Below, one piece after another: positions 17,582 through 25,956 of a DNA stretch of 64,000 nt. A model generated the notes under the pieces. It saw only the letters and a program-made list of their open reading frames with translations. It ran no database searches and had not been told where the DNA came from. The stretch is from the NCBI RefSeq assembly GCF_008247605.1, contig NZ_CP043420.1, positions 744,001-808,000 on the forward strand. The letters are read 5' to 3'. This DNA is from Kushneria phosphatilytica. Its GTDB lineage: Bacteria; Pseudomonadota; Gammaproteobacteria; Pseudomonadales; Halomonadaceae. Position 1 is the first letter of the stretch; each line of letters starts with the position of its first letter. The translations under genes were made by a program, and so were the position numbers.

Positions 17582-17809
17582 TCAGCAAAAGGCCTGTTCC
17601 ATTGCAAAACGGGCGACCGGCTCGCCGTCGATGTCCACACTCTCCATGAACATGGACAGCGGTCTGACCCACAGGCCGTACTCGCCATAAAGCGCTCGAT
17701 AGACCACCAGCTGTTCTTCGGTTTCGCTGTGCCGGGCCGTCCCCAGTACTTCGTACAGGGCGCCCTTGTAGTGGCGATAAACGCCGGGAACAGGCCATTG
17801 ATGTGTCAT
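17582..17809 (-). CDS. DUF1653 family protein
   Basis: 75-residue protein with the DUF1653 pattern: PGVYRHYKGALYEVLGTARHSETEE at the start and VYRALYGEYGLWVRPLSMF in the middle. The fold is a small beta barrel found alone or fused to other domains; function unknown. Its start overlaps the tcdA stop by four bases, so it is the last gene of a truC-tcdA operon. Confidence 0.85.
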   Translation of the reverse strand: MTHQWPVPGVYRHYKGALYEVLGTARHSETEEQLVVYRALYGEYGLWVRPLSMFMESVDIDGEPVARFAMEQAFC

Positions 17810-18666
17810 GGGGTTGATTCCGTGGACGATGGATCGGATGTGCCTTTCGGCCGGTCGATCAGCCGCTCGATGGCATGACCGGCTGCGGCGAAGCCAAAGG
17901 CGCCCGTGACGAAAGTGGCAGCGCCGAACCCGCCGGCGCAGCCGAGGCGGAGTGGTTCGCCACTGTCGGGACGGGTGTGGCAGACTTCGCCGGCGCCATC
18001 CGAATATCGGCGCTGCTCGCCTGAACAGACACAGGCCACCGAGAAACGACGTTTCGGATTGCGCGGGAAACCGTGCTCGCGTCTGAGCAGGGCGCGTACC
18101 TTCGATAGCAGGGGGTCCTGTTCGGTACGGCTCAGGTCCAGCACTTGCAGGCGAGTCGGATCAGTGAGTCCACCGGCACCACCAGTGACCGTCAGGCCAA
18201 TACGTTGACGTCGACAGTAGGCGATCAATGCCGTTTTGGCCCCGACATGATCGATGGCATCGATAACATGGTCGGTGTCTGCCGGCAGCCGATCAGCAAT
18301 GTTGTGCGGCGTCACAAAGGCAGCGACAGTCTTCACATCAATGAAGGGATTGATCAGTCGACAGCGTTCAGCCAGGACCTCGACCTTGGGTCGGCCGATC
18401 TGGCCATCCAGCGCATGCAACTGACGATTGACGTTGGTGATGCAGACATCGTCGAGATCGATCAGAGTCAGCCGCTCCAGGCCACTGCGCGCCAGCGCCT
18501 CGACCGTCCAGCTGCCGACGCCGCCGATACCGATGATGACCACATGAGCATGCCGCAGCCGTTCGACACCACTTTGGCCGTAAAGGCGGCGGATACCGTC
18601 GAAGCGCTGTGCGTAATCCTGCTCATGGGCGGCACTGTAACGTGATTCATCAAAAGCGCTGGTCAT
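17806..18666 (-). CDS. tcdA: tRNA threonylcarbamoyladenosine dehydratase
   Basis: 286-residue E1-like enzyme (also called CsdL) that cyclises t6A37 of tRNA to ct6A with ATP. N-terminal adenylation domain with VVIIGIGGVGSWTVEALARSG and DLDDVCITNVNRQ; middle TGGAGGLTDPTRL; C-terminal GCAGGFGAATFVTGAFGFAAAG. Starts within the truC stop (ATGA overlap) and overlaps the DUF1653 gene downstream, forming a tRNA-modification operon. Confidence 0.92.
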   Translation of the reverse strand: MTSAFDESRYSAAHEQDYAQRFDGIRRLYGQSGVERLRHAHVVIIGIGGVGSWTVEALARSGLERLTLIDLDDVCITNVNRQLHALDGQIGRPKVEVLAERCRLINPFIDVKTVAAFVTPHNIADRLPADTDHVIDAIDHVGAKTALIAYCRRQRIGLTVTGGAGGLTDPTRLQVLDLSRTEQDPLLSKVRALLRREHGFPRNPKRRFSVACVCSGEQRRYSDGAGEVCHTRPDSGEPLRLGCAGGFGAATFVTGAFGFAAAGHAIERLIDRPKGTSDPSSTESTP

Positions 18667-19463
18667 GATGGTTCAGTGTTCGGTGGTGGAATGGAGGTGG
18701 GCTCATCGACCGGACGCTGCTCAAGACGCTTGATCCGGGCGGGTGGGTTATGGCCGGCCCAGCCCAGGCGAGAGAGCAGGGCGGCGAAATCGTCAGCGAC
18801 CGGTGCCTGCAGGCTGAGCCAATACCCGTCGATGGGATGTTCCAGCCCCAGTTCCACGGCAGCCAGCAACAGGCGATCGCTGTTCAGGCGATCACGAAAG
18901 AATCGGTTGTGCACGCCCTTGCCGTGTTTGGCATCACCGATAATGGGATGGCCACTACGGCTGAGGTGGCGGCGGATCTGATGACGGCGGCCGGTCAATG
19001 GCACGGCTTCCATCAGGGAGTAACGGCTCTGTGGGTAACGATCCACCTGAACCGGCAGCTCGATGCTATCAAGGCGTCGCACGCGAGTGGCCGCTGTCAT
19101 GGCAGGTTGTTCGGCCTTGGGCCGCCGGCCATCCTCCTCACGCAGTGACCAGTCGAGCAGGGCATGCTCGGGGCCGATGCCTCGCACTACGGCCAGATAG
19201 CGCTTGGCCACGCGCTGTTCGCGAAAGGCCTCTCCCAGTCGGGCTGCTGTATGTCGATCAAAGGCGAACATCAGTAACCCGGAGGTGGGGCGATCGAGTC
19301 GATGAGCCGGATGGACATGTCGGCCAAGCTGATCACGCAGGCGCTGTAGCATGACCACTGGCGCATGTCGATCCAGCGCGCTGCGATGCACGAGGGCGCC
19401 GGCGGGTTTGTGCACCACGACCAGTTGCTCGTCCTGAAAGATGATATCGATGGGCTCGGACAT
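18663..19463 (-). CDS. truC: tRNA pseudouridine synthase C
   Basis: 266-residue RluA-type pseudouridine synthase for U65 of tRNA. The catalytic aspartate lies in HRLDRPTSGLLMF; further conserved blocks are VVHKPAGALVHRS near the start and GRRHQIRRHLS. The domain lacks an S4 domain, as in TruC. First gene of a three-gene operon with tcdA and the DUF1653 gene. Assignment to TruC over RluA paralogs rests on length and absence of S4. Confidence 0.87.
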   Translation of the reverse strand: MSEPIDIIFQDEQLVVVHKPAGALVHRSALDRHAPVVMLQRLRDQLGRHVHPAHRLDRPTSGLLMFAFDRHTAARLGEAFREQRVAKRYLAVVRGIGPEHALLDWSLREEDGRRPKAEQPAMTAATRVRRLDSIELPVQVDRYPQSRYSLMEAVPLTGRRHQIRRHLSRSGHPIIGDAKHGKGVHNRFFRDRLNSDRLLLAAVELGLEHPIDGYWLSLQAPVADDFAALLSRLGWAGHNPPARIKRLEQRPVDEPTSIPPPNTEPS

Positions 19464-19550
19464 CGGTTCCGAATGAGGCGCAATGAATGGGCTCGCCCTT
19501 GGGGGGCGAGCGTATCGATTATGGCAGATGTTGGGCAGGGGATGTACACA

Positions 19551-20441
19551 ATGGCAGCAATTGCCGTGATCTGTGGACTGCTGGGCGCGCTGGGACAGGC
19601 GCTGTATTACTTTCTCGCCGCTCAGGTGCGGCTATCGACCGGACTGGGGTCGCGCGCTCTACTGGTCTTCAGCCACCTGCTGATGGGCCTGCTCTCGGCC
19701 ATCGGAGTGATGGTGCTGTGGACGCCGGAGATGGCGCCGCTATTGACACTGCTGGGACCGCTGGCAGCGGCTTCCGGTTGTTATCTGCTCGGTCAGGCAG
19801 CGCTGTTTTCGGCGCTGCGTCATGATGTGGCGTCACGGGTATCGCCGTTACTGGGGCTCAAGGTGGTCTCGCTGGCGGTCATCACGACCCTGTTCGCCGG
19901 AGAGTTACTGGGACGGCTCGAGTGGCTGGGTGTGGCGATTTGCGGTATTGCGGCAATCGCCATGAGTCTGGCCGGTGGGGCGATCCGCTCACGTGCCCTG
20001 GGCTGGCTGATGCTGGCGGTACTGGGATACTCGGTCTCCGATCTGGGCGTTGTGGCACTGATGCATGATATCGGCGTCGAGGGATTACGCGGAATCATGC
20101 TGGCCGTCAGCGTGGTCTACTGCCTCAATGGGCTGGTAGTGTTGCCGGTCGGTTTCAGTCTGGGTCGAGCCGACTGGCGTCGGGTGCTGGGCACCTGGCC
20201 GCTGGCTGTGAGCTGGATGGGGTCGATGGTATTGCTGTTTGTGACCTTCAATGAACTCGGCGCCGTGCATGCCAATATCCTGCAATCGGCCCGCGGCATC
20301 CTGTCGATTGCCGTCGCTCTGGTCATGACCCGTCTCGGGATCGGGCTGACGGATGCGCTCAGCCGAGGGCGGCTGTTCTATCAGCGACTGGCTTGTGCGA
20401 CCGCCATGGCAGTCGGCATTATCATTTTTCAGCTGGGCTGA
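19551..20441 (+). CDS. EamA/DMT-superfamily transporter
   Basis: 296-residue integral membrane protein with about ten hydrophobic helices, the layout of EamA permeases (two repeats of five). It begins directly with a membrane helix (MAAIAVICGLLGALGQALYYF). AGGGG nine bases upstream favours ATG 19551; ATGs at 19521 and 19542 are possible. Substrate unknown; relatives export amino acids or metabolites. Confidence 0.82.
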   Translation: MAAIAVICGLLGALGQALYYFLAAQVRLSTGLGSRALLVFSHLLMGLLSAIGVMVLWTPEMAPLLTLLGPLAAASGCYLLGQAALFSALRHDVASRVSPLLGLKVVSLAVITTLFAGELLGRLEWLGVAICGIAAIAMSLAGGAIRSRALGWLMLAVLGYSVSDLGVVALMHDIGVEGLRGIMLAVSVVYCLNGLVVLPVGFSLGRADWRRVLGTWPLAVSWMGSMVLLFVTFNELGAVHANILQSARGILSIAVALVMTRLGIGLTDALSRGRLFYQRLACATAMAVGIIIFQLG

Positions 20442-20449
20442 GGCGGAGT

Positions 20450-20478
20450 CTGACTCTTCTGGTCGGGTCTGATAAAAT
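20450..20478 (+). promoter_or_regulatory. Candidate sigma-70 promoter for the sirtuin gene
   Basis: CTGACT (20450-20455) and TAAAAT (20473-20478) with a 17-bp spacer, 53 bp before the gene start. Confidence 0.42.
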
Positions 20479-20530
20479 TCGTCCGCACAGATGGCGTCAT
20501 ATGCGTCAGCAACAGGGATGGAAACGCAAC

Positions 20531-21253
20531 ATGTCGCATCTGGTTGTCCTGACCGGTGCTGGAGTCAGCGCCGAAAGTGGTATCCGGACCTTTCGTGATG
20601 GCGATGGGCTGTGGGAAAACCACAGAATCGAGGATGTGGCGACACCGGAAGCCTGGCATCGCGATCCCGAAACGGTATTGGCCTTTTACGACGAGCGCCG
20701 TCGACAGGTCCGCGCGGCGCAGCCCAATGCGGCCCATATGGCCCTGGCGGCCCTTGAAAATGAAGGTTTTCGGGTCAGTATCGTGACCCAGAACATTGAT
20801 GATCTGCATGAGCGGGCGGGGTCGCGCTCGGTACTCCATCTGCATGGAGAGATTCTCAAGGCGCGTTCCAGTGCCGATCCTCGGTTGATCTATCGACTCG
20901 CCGATGATGAGGATATTCGTCCCGGGGACCACTGTGACCGTGGTAGCCAGCTGCGCCCGCATGTGGTGTGGTTCGGCGAGACAGTGCCGCTATACGGTAC
21001 AGCCTGCGATGTGGTCGCCGATGCTGATCTGGTACTGGTGGTCGGTACCTCGCTGGCGGTTGCACCGGCTTCAGCGCTGGTGAACGAAGCTGAGTGGCAT
21101 GTGCCACGTATTCTCGTTGATCCGGCCGCTGAAGAGGTGGCGCCACGCGGCGTTACTACCATGGCGACCAGTGCCACCGAGGGCGTCTCGCGACTGGCCG
21201 ATTACTGGCGGCAACACCGCCGACTCGAACTGCCCGATTTTCTCGCCGACTGA
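20531..21253 (+). CDS. NAD-dependent protein deacylase (class III sirtuin), zinc cysteines lost
   Basis: 240-residue sirtuin: GAGVSAESGIRTFRDGDGLWE (NAD binding), TQNIDDLHERAGS and catalytic histidine in LHLHGEI, RPHVVWFGETVP, GTSLAVAPASALV. FYDERRRQ keeps the Y-x2-R pair that gives CobB its desuccinylase activity. The zinc module, four cysteines in CobB, is degenerate: only one cysteine (DHCDRGSQ) remains. Removes acetyl or succinyl groups from lysines in a regulatory role. ATG 20531 is chosen because the Rossmann strand begins at residue 3. The cobB symbol is withheld because of the missing zinc site. Confidence 0.88.
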   Translation: MSHLVVLTGAGVSAESGIRTFRDGDGLWENHRIEDVATPEAWHRDPETVLAFYDERRRQVRAAQPNAAHMALAALENEGFRVSIVTQNIDDLHERAGSRSVLHLHGEILKARSSADPRLIYRLADDEDIRPGDHCDRGSQLRPHVVWFGETVPLYGTACDVVADADLVLVVGTSLAVAPASALVNEAEWHVPRILVDPAAEEVAPRGVTTMATSATEGVSRLADYWRQHRRLELPDFLAD

Positions 21254-21359
21254 ACCGGCCTGATCCGGCGACCCCGCCGGAAGGCTCACCAGGGTGTGAT
21301 CCACCGAAGGTGCCGTGGCGATCCGTACCGCCTGCGGGCGGTGATTCGTTGTTGACCGG

Positions 21360-22316
21360 ATGGATAGCATGTTCACGACACTCAATCGTCTTTTTCCACT
21401 GTGGGCCATTGGTGCTGCAGTCATTGCGGCCCTGATGCCTGCTCTCTTCAACAGTGCAGCTGGCGCCATCCAGCCATTGTTGGCGCTGATCATGTTCACC
21501 ATGGGCCTGACATTATCGCGAGCCGATTTCGTCGGTGTTCTGCGTTCGCCCCGGGCAATCGTCATCGGCGTGGTGTTGCAGTATGCGCTGATGCCGGCAG
21601 CGGCCTTTCTGATTTCAATGTTGCTCGGTCTTTCGCCGGCGCTGACCATTGGCATGGTACTGGTTGGGGCAACATCGGGAGGCACCGCCTCCAATGTGAT
21701 GACCTGGCTGGCCGGCGGTAATGTGGCACTCTCGGTTAGCATGACGCTGGTCTCAACGCTGTTGTCGATCTTCATGACCCCGTTGCTGGTCTGGTTATGG
21801 ATGGGGGCGTCGATCGATGTGCCGGTAGCTGGTCTGCTGTGGAGCATTGCAAAACTGGTGATCCTGCCGATCGTGGCCGGCTGTGTGGTACACCACTGGC
21901 TGTCGGAGTCGATTCGGCGCGTCGAACCGGCACTGGCAACGGTAGCGATGGCGGCGATCGTGATCATCATCGCCATCGTGGTGTCGCTCAATGCTGATCG
22001 CCTGAGCTCACTGGGACCGCTGGTAGCGCTGGCGGTCATGCTGCACAACGTCAGCGGTCTGGCGCTGGGCTATGGGCTGGCGCGTCTGTTGCGTCTCGAT
22101 CGACGTGACAGTCGTACCGTCGCGATCGAGGTGGGCATGCAGAACTCCGGGCTGGCCGCATCGCTGGCCACCCAGTTCTTCTCGCCGACGGCGGCGTTGC
22201 CGGGTGCGCTGTTCTCGGTCTGGCACAATATTTCGGGGTCGCTACTGGCAGGTTACTGGAAGCGCCGGGCCCTGTCGGCGTCCTCGTCACGCGAATACGA
22301 AGAGGTCACTTCATGA
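21360..22316 (+). CDS. Bile acid:sodium symporter family transporter
   Basis: 318-residue membrane protein with about ten hydrophobic segments. The hallmark stretch GVVLQYALMPAAAFLIS, GATSGGTASNVMTWLAGGNVALSVSMT and, near the end, EVGMQNSGLAASLATQFF are those of the BASS/SBF family; bacterial members often move pantoate, pyruvate or other organic anions rather than bile acids. ATG at 21369 is an alternative start. Its stop overlaps the next gene by four bases. Confidence 0.9.
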   Translation: MDSMFTTLNRLFPLWAIGAAVIAALMPALFNSAAGAIQPLLALIMFTMGLTLSRADFVGVLRSPRAIVIGVVLQYALMPAAAFLISMLLGLSPALTIGMVLVGATSGGTASNVMTWLAGGNVALSVSMTLVSTLLSIFMTPLLVWLWMGASIDVPVAGLLWSIAKLVILPIVAGCVVHHWLSESIRRVEPALATVAMAAIVIIIAIVVSLNADRLSSLGPLVALAVMLHNVSGLALGYGLARLLRLDRRDSRTVAIEVGMQNSGLAASLATQFFSPTAALPGALFSVWHNISGSLLAGYWKRRALSASSSREYEEVTS

Positions 22317-23083
22317 GTCGTGATGCCTCGCGGCTGCTGGATGAAGCGTCGGATGCCAATGCGCCGGAGGGGCCGCCGCGGCGCCCCTTCACAGCGCGTG
22401 GCAGCTTTGTTGAGCGCTGCGATGAGTGCCGGTTGCCGGCACTCAACTGCCTGTGCCCCTATCGGGTGGAAGTCGCCAGTGAGGCCCGTTTCTGGCTGAT
22501 CACCCATCGCCTGGAACATTACAAGCCGACCAACACCGGTCGGCTGATCGGTGATTGTCTGACGCATACCGAGACCTTTACCTGGTCACGCACCGAACCG
22601 GATCCCGGGTTGCTTGAGCGACTGAACGATCCGCGCTTCCAGCCCTTTCTGATCTATCCCGATGATCAGACGGACTACGCCGAGCGCGTGGTGTCATCGT
22701 TTGAGGAACATCGCGATACGCGTATTCCGGTCTTTGTGATGCTCGATGGGACCTGGCGCCAGGCGCGCAAGATGTTTCGTCAGAGCCCGTATCTGCAGCA
22801 GCTGCCGATTGTGTCGCTGCGCAGCGAGCGGGTTACCCGTTATCATCTGCGCAAGCCGGCTTCACCGCATCACCTGTGTACTGCTGAAGTGGCGGCAGAG
22901 CTGTTGCAACTGAACCATGAGCCCGAGGCGGCGGCGGTACTGGACGACTACTTTGAAGCCTTCAATGATTGCTATGCTGCCAGCCGTGTCCACCGCCGGC
23001 TGCATGAGGATACACCGGCGATGGCCCGGCTGCGGGCACGTCGTTCGCCTGATTACGCCCTCTCTGCCTATACTGGCCAGTAA
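22313..23083 (+). CDS. DTW-domain tRNA-uridine aminocarboxypropyltransferase
   Basis: 256-residue SPOUT-like enzyme that transfers the aminocarboxypropyl group of SAM to uridine in tRNA (acp3U, TapT/Tuaa2 group). A cysteine cluster ERCDECRLPALNCLC opens the domain; YPDDQTDYAE and VMLDGTWRQARKMF contain the D-x-T-W motif; ASPHHLCTAEVAAELL follows. Translationally coupled to the symporter (ATGA), though the functional link is unclear. Confidence 0.87.
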   Translation: MSRDASRLLDEASDANAPEGPPRRPFTARGSFVERCDECRLPALNCLCPYRVEVASEARFWLITHRLEHYKPTNTGRLIGDCLTHTETFTWSRTEPDPGLLERLNDPRFQPFLIYPDDQTDYAERVVSSFEEHRDTRIPVFVMLDGTWRQARKMFRQSPYLQQLPIVSLRSERVTRYHLRKPASPHHLCTAEVAAELLQLNHEPEAAAVLDDYFEAFNDCYAASRVHRRLHEDTPAMARLRARRSPDYALSAYTGQ

Positions 23084-23110
23084 TTATTCAAGCCTGACAG
23101 GGAGCAGTCC

Positions 23111-23398
23111 ATGGCACTGGGTATTATCGCCACCATCGAAGCACAGCCGGATCAGATCGAGTTTGTCGAGCAGACCCTGAAGGATGTGGTCCCCCCATCG
23201 CGTCAGGATGAGGGTTGTGAGTATTACACGCTGACCCGTGATCGTGAGAACGAGCGGGTCTTCGTCATGGTGGAACAGTGGCGCGATCGGGAAGCGCTCG
23301 ATGCTCATCTTGCCAGTGAGCACTACAAGCAGATGGCGATGACACTTGAAAATCGTATTGCGCAGATGGCGGTACGCGAATACGACGTGCTGACCTGA
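23111..23398 (+). CDS. Antibiotic biosynthesis monooxygenase (ABM) domain protein
   Basis: 95-residue dimeric ferredoxin-like barrel protein of the YgiN type. Seen: GIIATIEAQPDQIEFVEQ, then EGCEYYTLTRDRENERVFVMVEQW and HLASEHYKQM. Related proteins are quinol monooxygenases or of unknown function. AGGGAG precedes the ATG. Confidence 0.87.
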   Translation: MALGIIATIEAQPDQIEFVEQTLKDVVPPSRQDEGCEYYTLTRDRENERVFVMVEQWRDREALDAHLASEHYKQMAMTLENRIAQMAVREYDVLT

Positions 23399-23414
23399 GC
23401 CCGTAGCGGGCTCA
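23396..23414. repeat. Palindrome joining two convergent stop codons
   Basis: TGAGCCCG TAG CGGGCTCA: 8-bp stem, 3-nt loop. Its left arm begins with the stop of the ABM gene and its right arm with the trkA stop. No T-run follows on either strand, so termination is uncertain. Confidence 0.7.
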
Positions 23415-24785
23415 GAAAAAGCTCAGTCCCACCTGGAAAAGCCGCTCGACCTCGCGCATGCGCCTTTTGTCGACGACGAACAGAATGACGTGGTCGGCAC
23501 TTTCGATGCGCAGGTCATGGTGAGCGATCAGCACCTCTCGACCACGTACAATGGCGCCGATGGATACACCATCGGGGAGGGCGATCTCCTCGATGGTGCG
23601 GCCAACCACTTTCGATGAGCGTGCATCGCCATGGGCGATGGCCTCGATCGCCTCGGCAGCACCACGACGCAATGAGTGCACATTGACGATGTCGCCGCGG
23701 CGCACATGGGTCAGCAGACTGCCAATGGTGGCCTGCTGGGGCGAAATGGCGATATCAATCTCACCGCCCTGAACCAGATCAACGTAGGCGGGGTTGTTGA
23801 TCAGGGTCAGTACCTTCTTGGCGCCCAGCCGCTTGGCCAGCATCGAGGACATCACATTGACCTCGTCATCATTGGTCAGTGCGCAGAAGATATCGCACTC
23901 CTCGATGTTCTCCTCGAGCAGCAGTCGCTTGCTGGTCGCGCTGCCGTGCAGGACCACGGTACGGTCAAGCCGCTCGGAGAGCTGGGTACAGCGCTCCAGA
24001 CTCTGTTCGAGAATCTTGACCTGGTGGCTCTGCTCCAGGGTTTCGGCAAGCCGCTCGCCAATATGGCCGCCTCCCGCCACCATGACCCGCCGGAAACCAC
24101 GATCAATACGTCGCAGCTCGCCCATGACGGTACGAATGTCCTTGCGGGCAGCGATAAAGAAAACTTCGTCATCGGCTTCGATGACGGTATCGCCATGCGG
24201 AATAATCGGGCGATTGCGACGATAAATGGCAGCTACCCGGGTATCCACGTTGGGCATGTGACGACGCAGGAACCCAAGCTCCTGGCCGACCAGAGGTCCT
24301 CCATAATAGGCCTTGACCGCTACCAGCTGGGCCAGGCCGCTGGCAAAATCCAGCACCTGGAGCGCACCGGGATATTCGATCAGCCGTCGAATGTGGTTGG
24401 TCACAACCTGTTCGGGACTGATCAGCACATCGACTGGAATGGCATCCTGGGAAAACAGTCCCTTGCGGGTGAGATAGGCGGTCGAGCGTACCCGGGCGAT
24501 CTTGGTAGGCGTGCTGAACAGCGTATGCGCCACCTGACAGGCCACCATGTTGACCTCGTCGGAATTGGTCACGGCGATCAGCATGTCGGCATCCTCGCCG
24601 CCTGCCTGACGCAGGATGGCGGGGTAGGAAGCAGGCCCCTGAACAGTGCGGATGTCGAGCCGGTTGTGCAGGTCACGCAACATCGCGGTGTCGGTATCCA
24701 CCACGGTGATGTCGTTCTCTTCGTGGGCCAGATGTTCGGCGAGCGTGCCGCCAACCTGGCCGGCACCCAGAATGATGATTTTCAT
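23412..24785 (-). CDS. trkA: Trk system potassium uptake protein TrkA
   Basis: 457-residue cytoplasmic gating subunit of the Trk potassium channel. Two RCK units, each with a Rossmann NAD-binding part and a TrkA-C domain: first [13 protein letters not shown] with ITVVDTD, second [15 protein letters not shown] near residue 240. In relatives trkA follows rsmB directly; here two genes intervene. Potassium uptake is central to salt adaptation in halophilic bacteria. Confidence 0.95.
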   Translation of the reverse strand: MKIIILGAGQVGGTLAEHLAHEENDITVVDTDTAMLRDLHNRLDIRTVQGPASYPAILRQAGGEDADMLIAVTNSDEVNMVACQVAHTLFSTPTKIARVRSTAYLTRKGLFSQDAIPVDVLISPEQVVTNHIRRLIEYPGALQVLDFASGLAQLVAVKAYYGGPLVGQELGFLRRHMPNVDTRVAAIYRRNRPIIPHGDTVIEADDEVFFIAARKDIRTVMGELRRIDRGFRRVMVAGGGHIGERLAETLEQSHQVKILEQSLERCTQLSERLDRTVVLHGSATSKRLLLEENIEECDIFCALTNDDEVNVMSSMLAKRLGAKKVLTLINNPAYVDLVQGGEIDIAISPQQATIGSLLTHVRRGDIVNVHSLRRGAAEAIEAIAHGDARSSKVVGRTIEEIALPDGVSIGAIVRGREVLIAHHDLRIESADHVILFVVDKRRMREVERLFQVGLSFF

Positions 24786-24889
24786 GGCAGCCCGGGAAAT
24801 TGAAAAAGCGGATCACGGTATTCGCGCAAGCATAAACTACTGCCCGCGCCGTCGCCCAGTTTAGCGTGCCGGTATTGCTATCAACGACA

Positions 24890-24912
24890 ACGCCCCGGCA
24901 TTACCGGGGCGT
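24890..24912 (-). terminator. Probable intrinsic terminator after dodecin gene
   Basis: 9-bp stem ACGCCCCGG/CCGGGGCGT with 5-nt loop, about 25 bp after the dodecin stop on the minus strand. The tail on that strand is only TTGTCGTT, so efficiency is uncertain. Confidence 0.5.
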
Positions 24913-24937
24913 CGCGATCATCGGGATATCGATGGTA

Positions 24938-25144
24938 TCAGTCCAGTCGGAAACCGACCTTGAGGCTGACTTGCCAATGACCCACCTGACCGTTTTCGAT
25001 GTGACCACGCGTATCGGTGACCTCGAACCACTCCATGTTGCGTACGGTCTCATTGGCCTTGTTCAGTGCATTCTGTACCGCTTCCTCGATGCTGGTTTCC
25101 GAAGAACCGGTCAGTTCGACGGATTTATAGACGTGATCACTCAT
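24938..25144 (-). CDS. Dodecin, flavin-binding storage protein
   Basis: 68-residue dodecin: [26 protein letters not shown], then the flavin-stacking tryptophan in NMEWFEV and the following glutamine-containing strand [13 protein letters not shown]. Dodecins form hollow dodecamers binding FMN, FAD or riboflavin. It lies 45 bp downstream of the nicotinamidase gene on the same strand. Confidence 0.92.
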   Translation of the reverse strand: MSDHVYKSVELTGSSETSIEEAVQNALNKANETVRNMEWFEVTDTRGHIENGQVGHWQVSLKVGFRLD

Positions 25145-25189
25145 TGCACTCTTCCCTGAATGGGGTCCGAAAGCTCTGGAATCAGAGCT

Positions 25190-25879
25190 TCAGACCGGGT
25201 CCATGAAGTCGGCATCGATAATATCGATACCCTGGCGTTGTAGTCGCTGACGGGTGGCCGCATCGGAGTCGAAGCTGACCGGGCGCGTCAGTGACCATAA
25301 AAAACGAGTTTCGAAACCGGCCTGGACGGCATCCTCGGCAGTCCAGAGCACGCAGACCTCGCGTGCCAATCCGCAGACCCAGACATGCGTGACACCACGC
25401 TCGTTCAGCCAACCGGCCAGGCCGGTCGACGGCCGACTGCCATCAGGGCCGATGTTATGTCGGAAACCGCTATAACTGTCGACCCGTCGATCGGTGCCCT
25501 TGCGGATGATGGCATCAGCCCTGGACCAATCCAGTGCCGGATGCAGTTCTGCACCGCGTGATCCCTGCAGACAGTGATCCGGCCACAGGGTCTGGGGTTC
25601 ACCATACAGCGTGGTCGATTCGAACGGGCGCCATCCGGGATGTCGACTGGCAAACGAGATATGGTCAGCGGGATGCCAGTCCTGAGTTGCCACGACATGA
25701 CCGAAATGGTCTGCATCAAGCAGTGCACACAGCCCGGGCAGAAGGGCGTCACCTTCGGCACAGGCCAGTGGCCCGCCAGGCATGAAGTCGGGCTGTACGT
25801 CGACCACGATCAGGGCTCGACGCGCATGCTCGCAGGACTCGGCTTGGAGGGCAGACACGCTGCCTGTGTGTTCAGTCAT
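25190..25879 (-). CDS. pncA: Nicotinamidase
   Basis: Isochorismatase-fold hydrolase that converts nicotinamide to nicotinate for NAD salvage. Catalytic triad: D in VVDVQPDFMPGG, K in IIRKGTD and C in VCGLAREVCVLW; metal ligands in ATQDWHPADHISF. ATG at 25879 (229 residues) is chosen; a TTG at 25939 would add 20 residues that look non-conserved. Inserted, with dodecin, between rsmB and trkA. Confidence 0.88.
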   Translation of the reverse strand: MTEHTGSVSALQAESCEHARRALIVVDVQPDFMPGGPLACAEGDALLPGLCALLDADHFGHVVATQDWHPADHISFASRHPGWRPFESTTLYGEPQTLWPDHCLQGSRGAELHPALDWSRADAIIRKGTDRRVDSYSGFRHNIGPDGSRPSTGLAGWLNERGVTHVWVCGLAREVCVLWTAEDAVQAGFETRFLWSLTRPVSFDSDAATRQRLQRQGIDIIDADFMDPV

Positions 25880-25956
25880 GACAACTCGGCTGGCGACGAT
25901 TCCGATATTCAGTATCGAAGCTTGTTGCCGAACTGACAAGGCAGCCCGGGAAACAT

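Noticed and set aside
19491..19511. 8-bp inverted repeat GCTCGCCC/GGGCGAGC between truC and the EamA gene
   Set aside because: No T-run on either strand; lies upstream of both genes, so not a terminator.
23676..24803. 375-residue frame on the plus strand
   Set aside because: Antisense to trkA; no recognisable domain.
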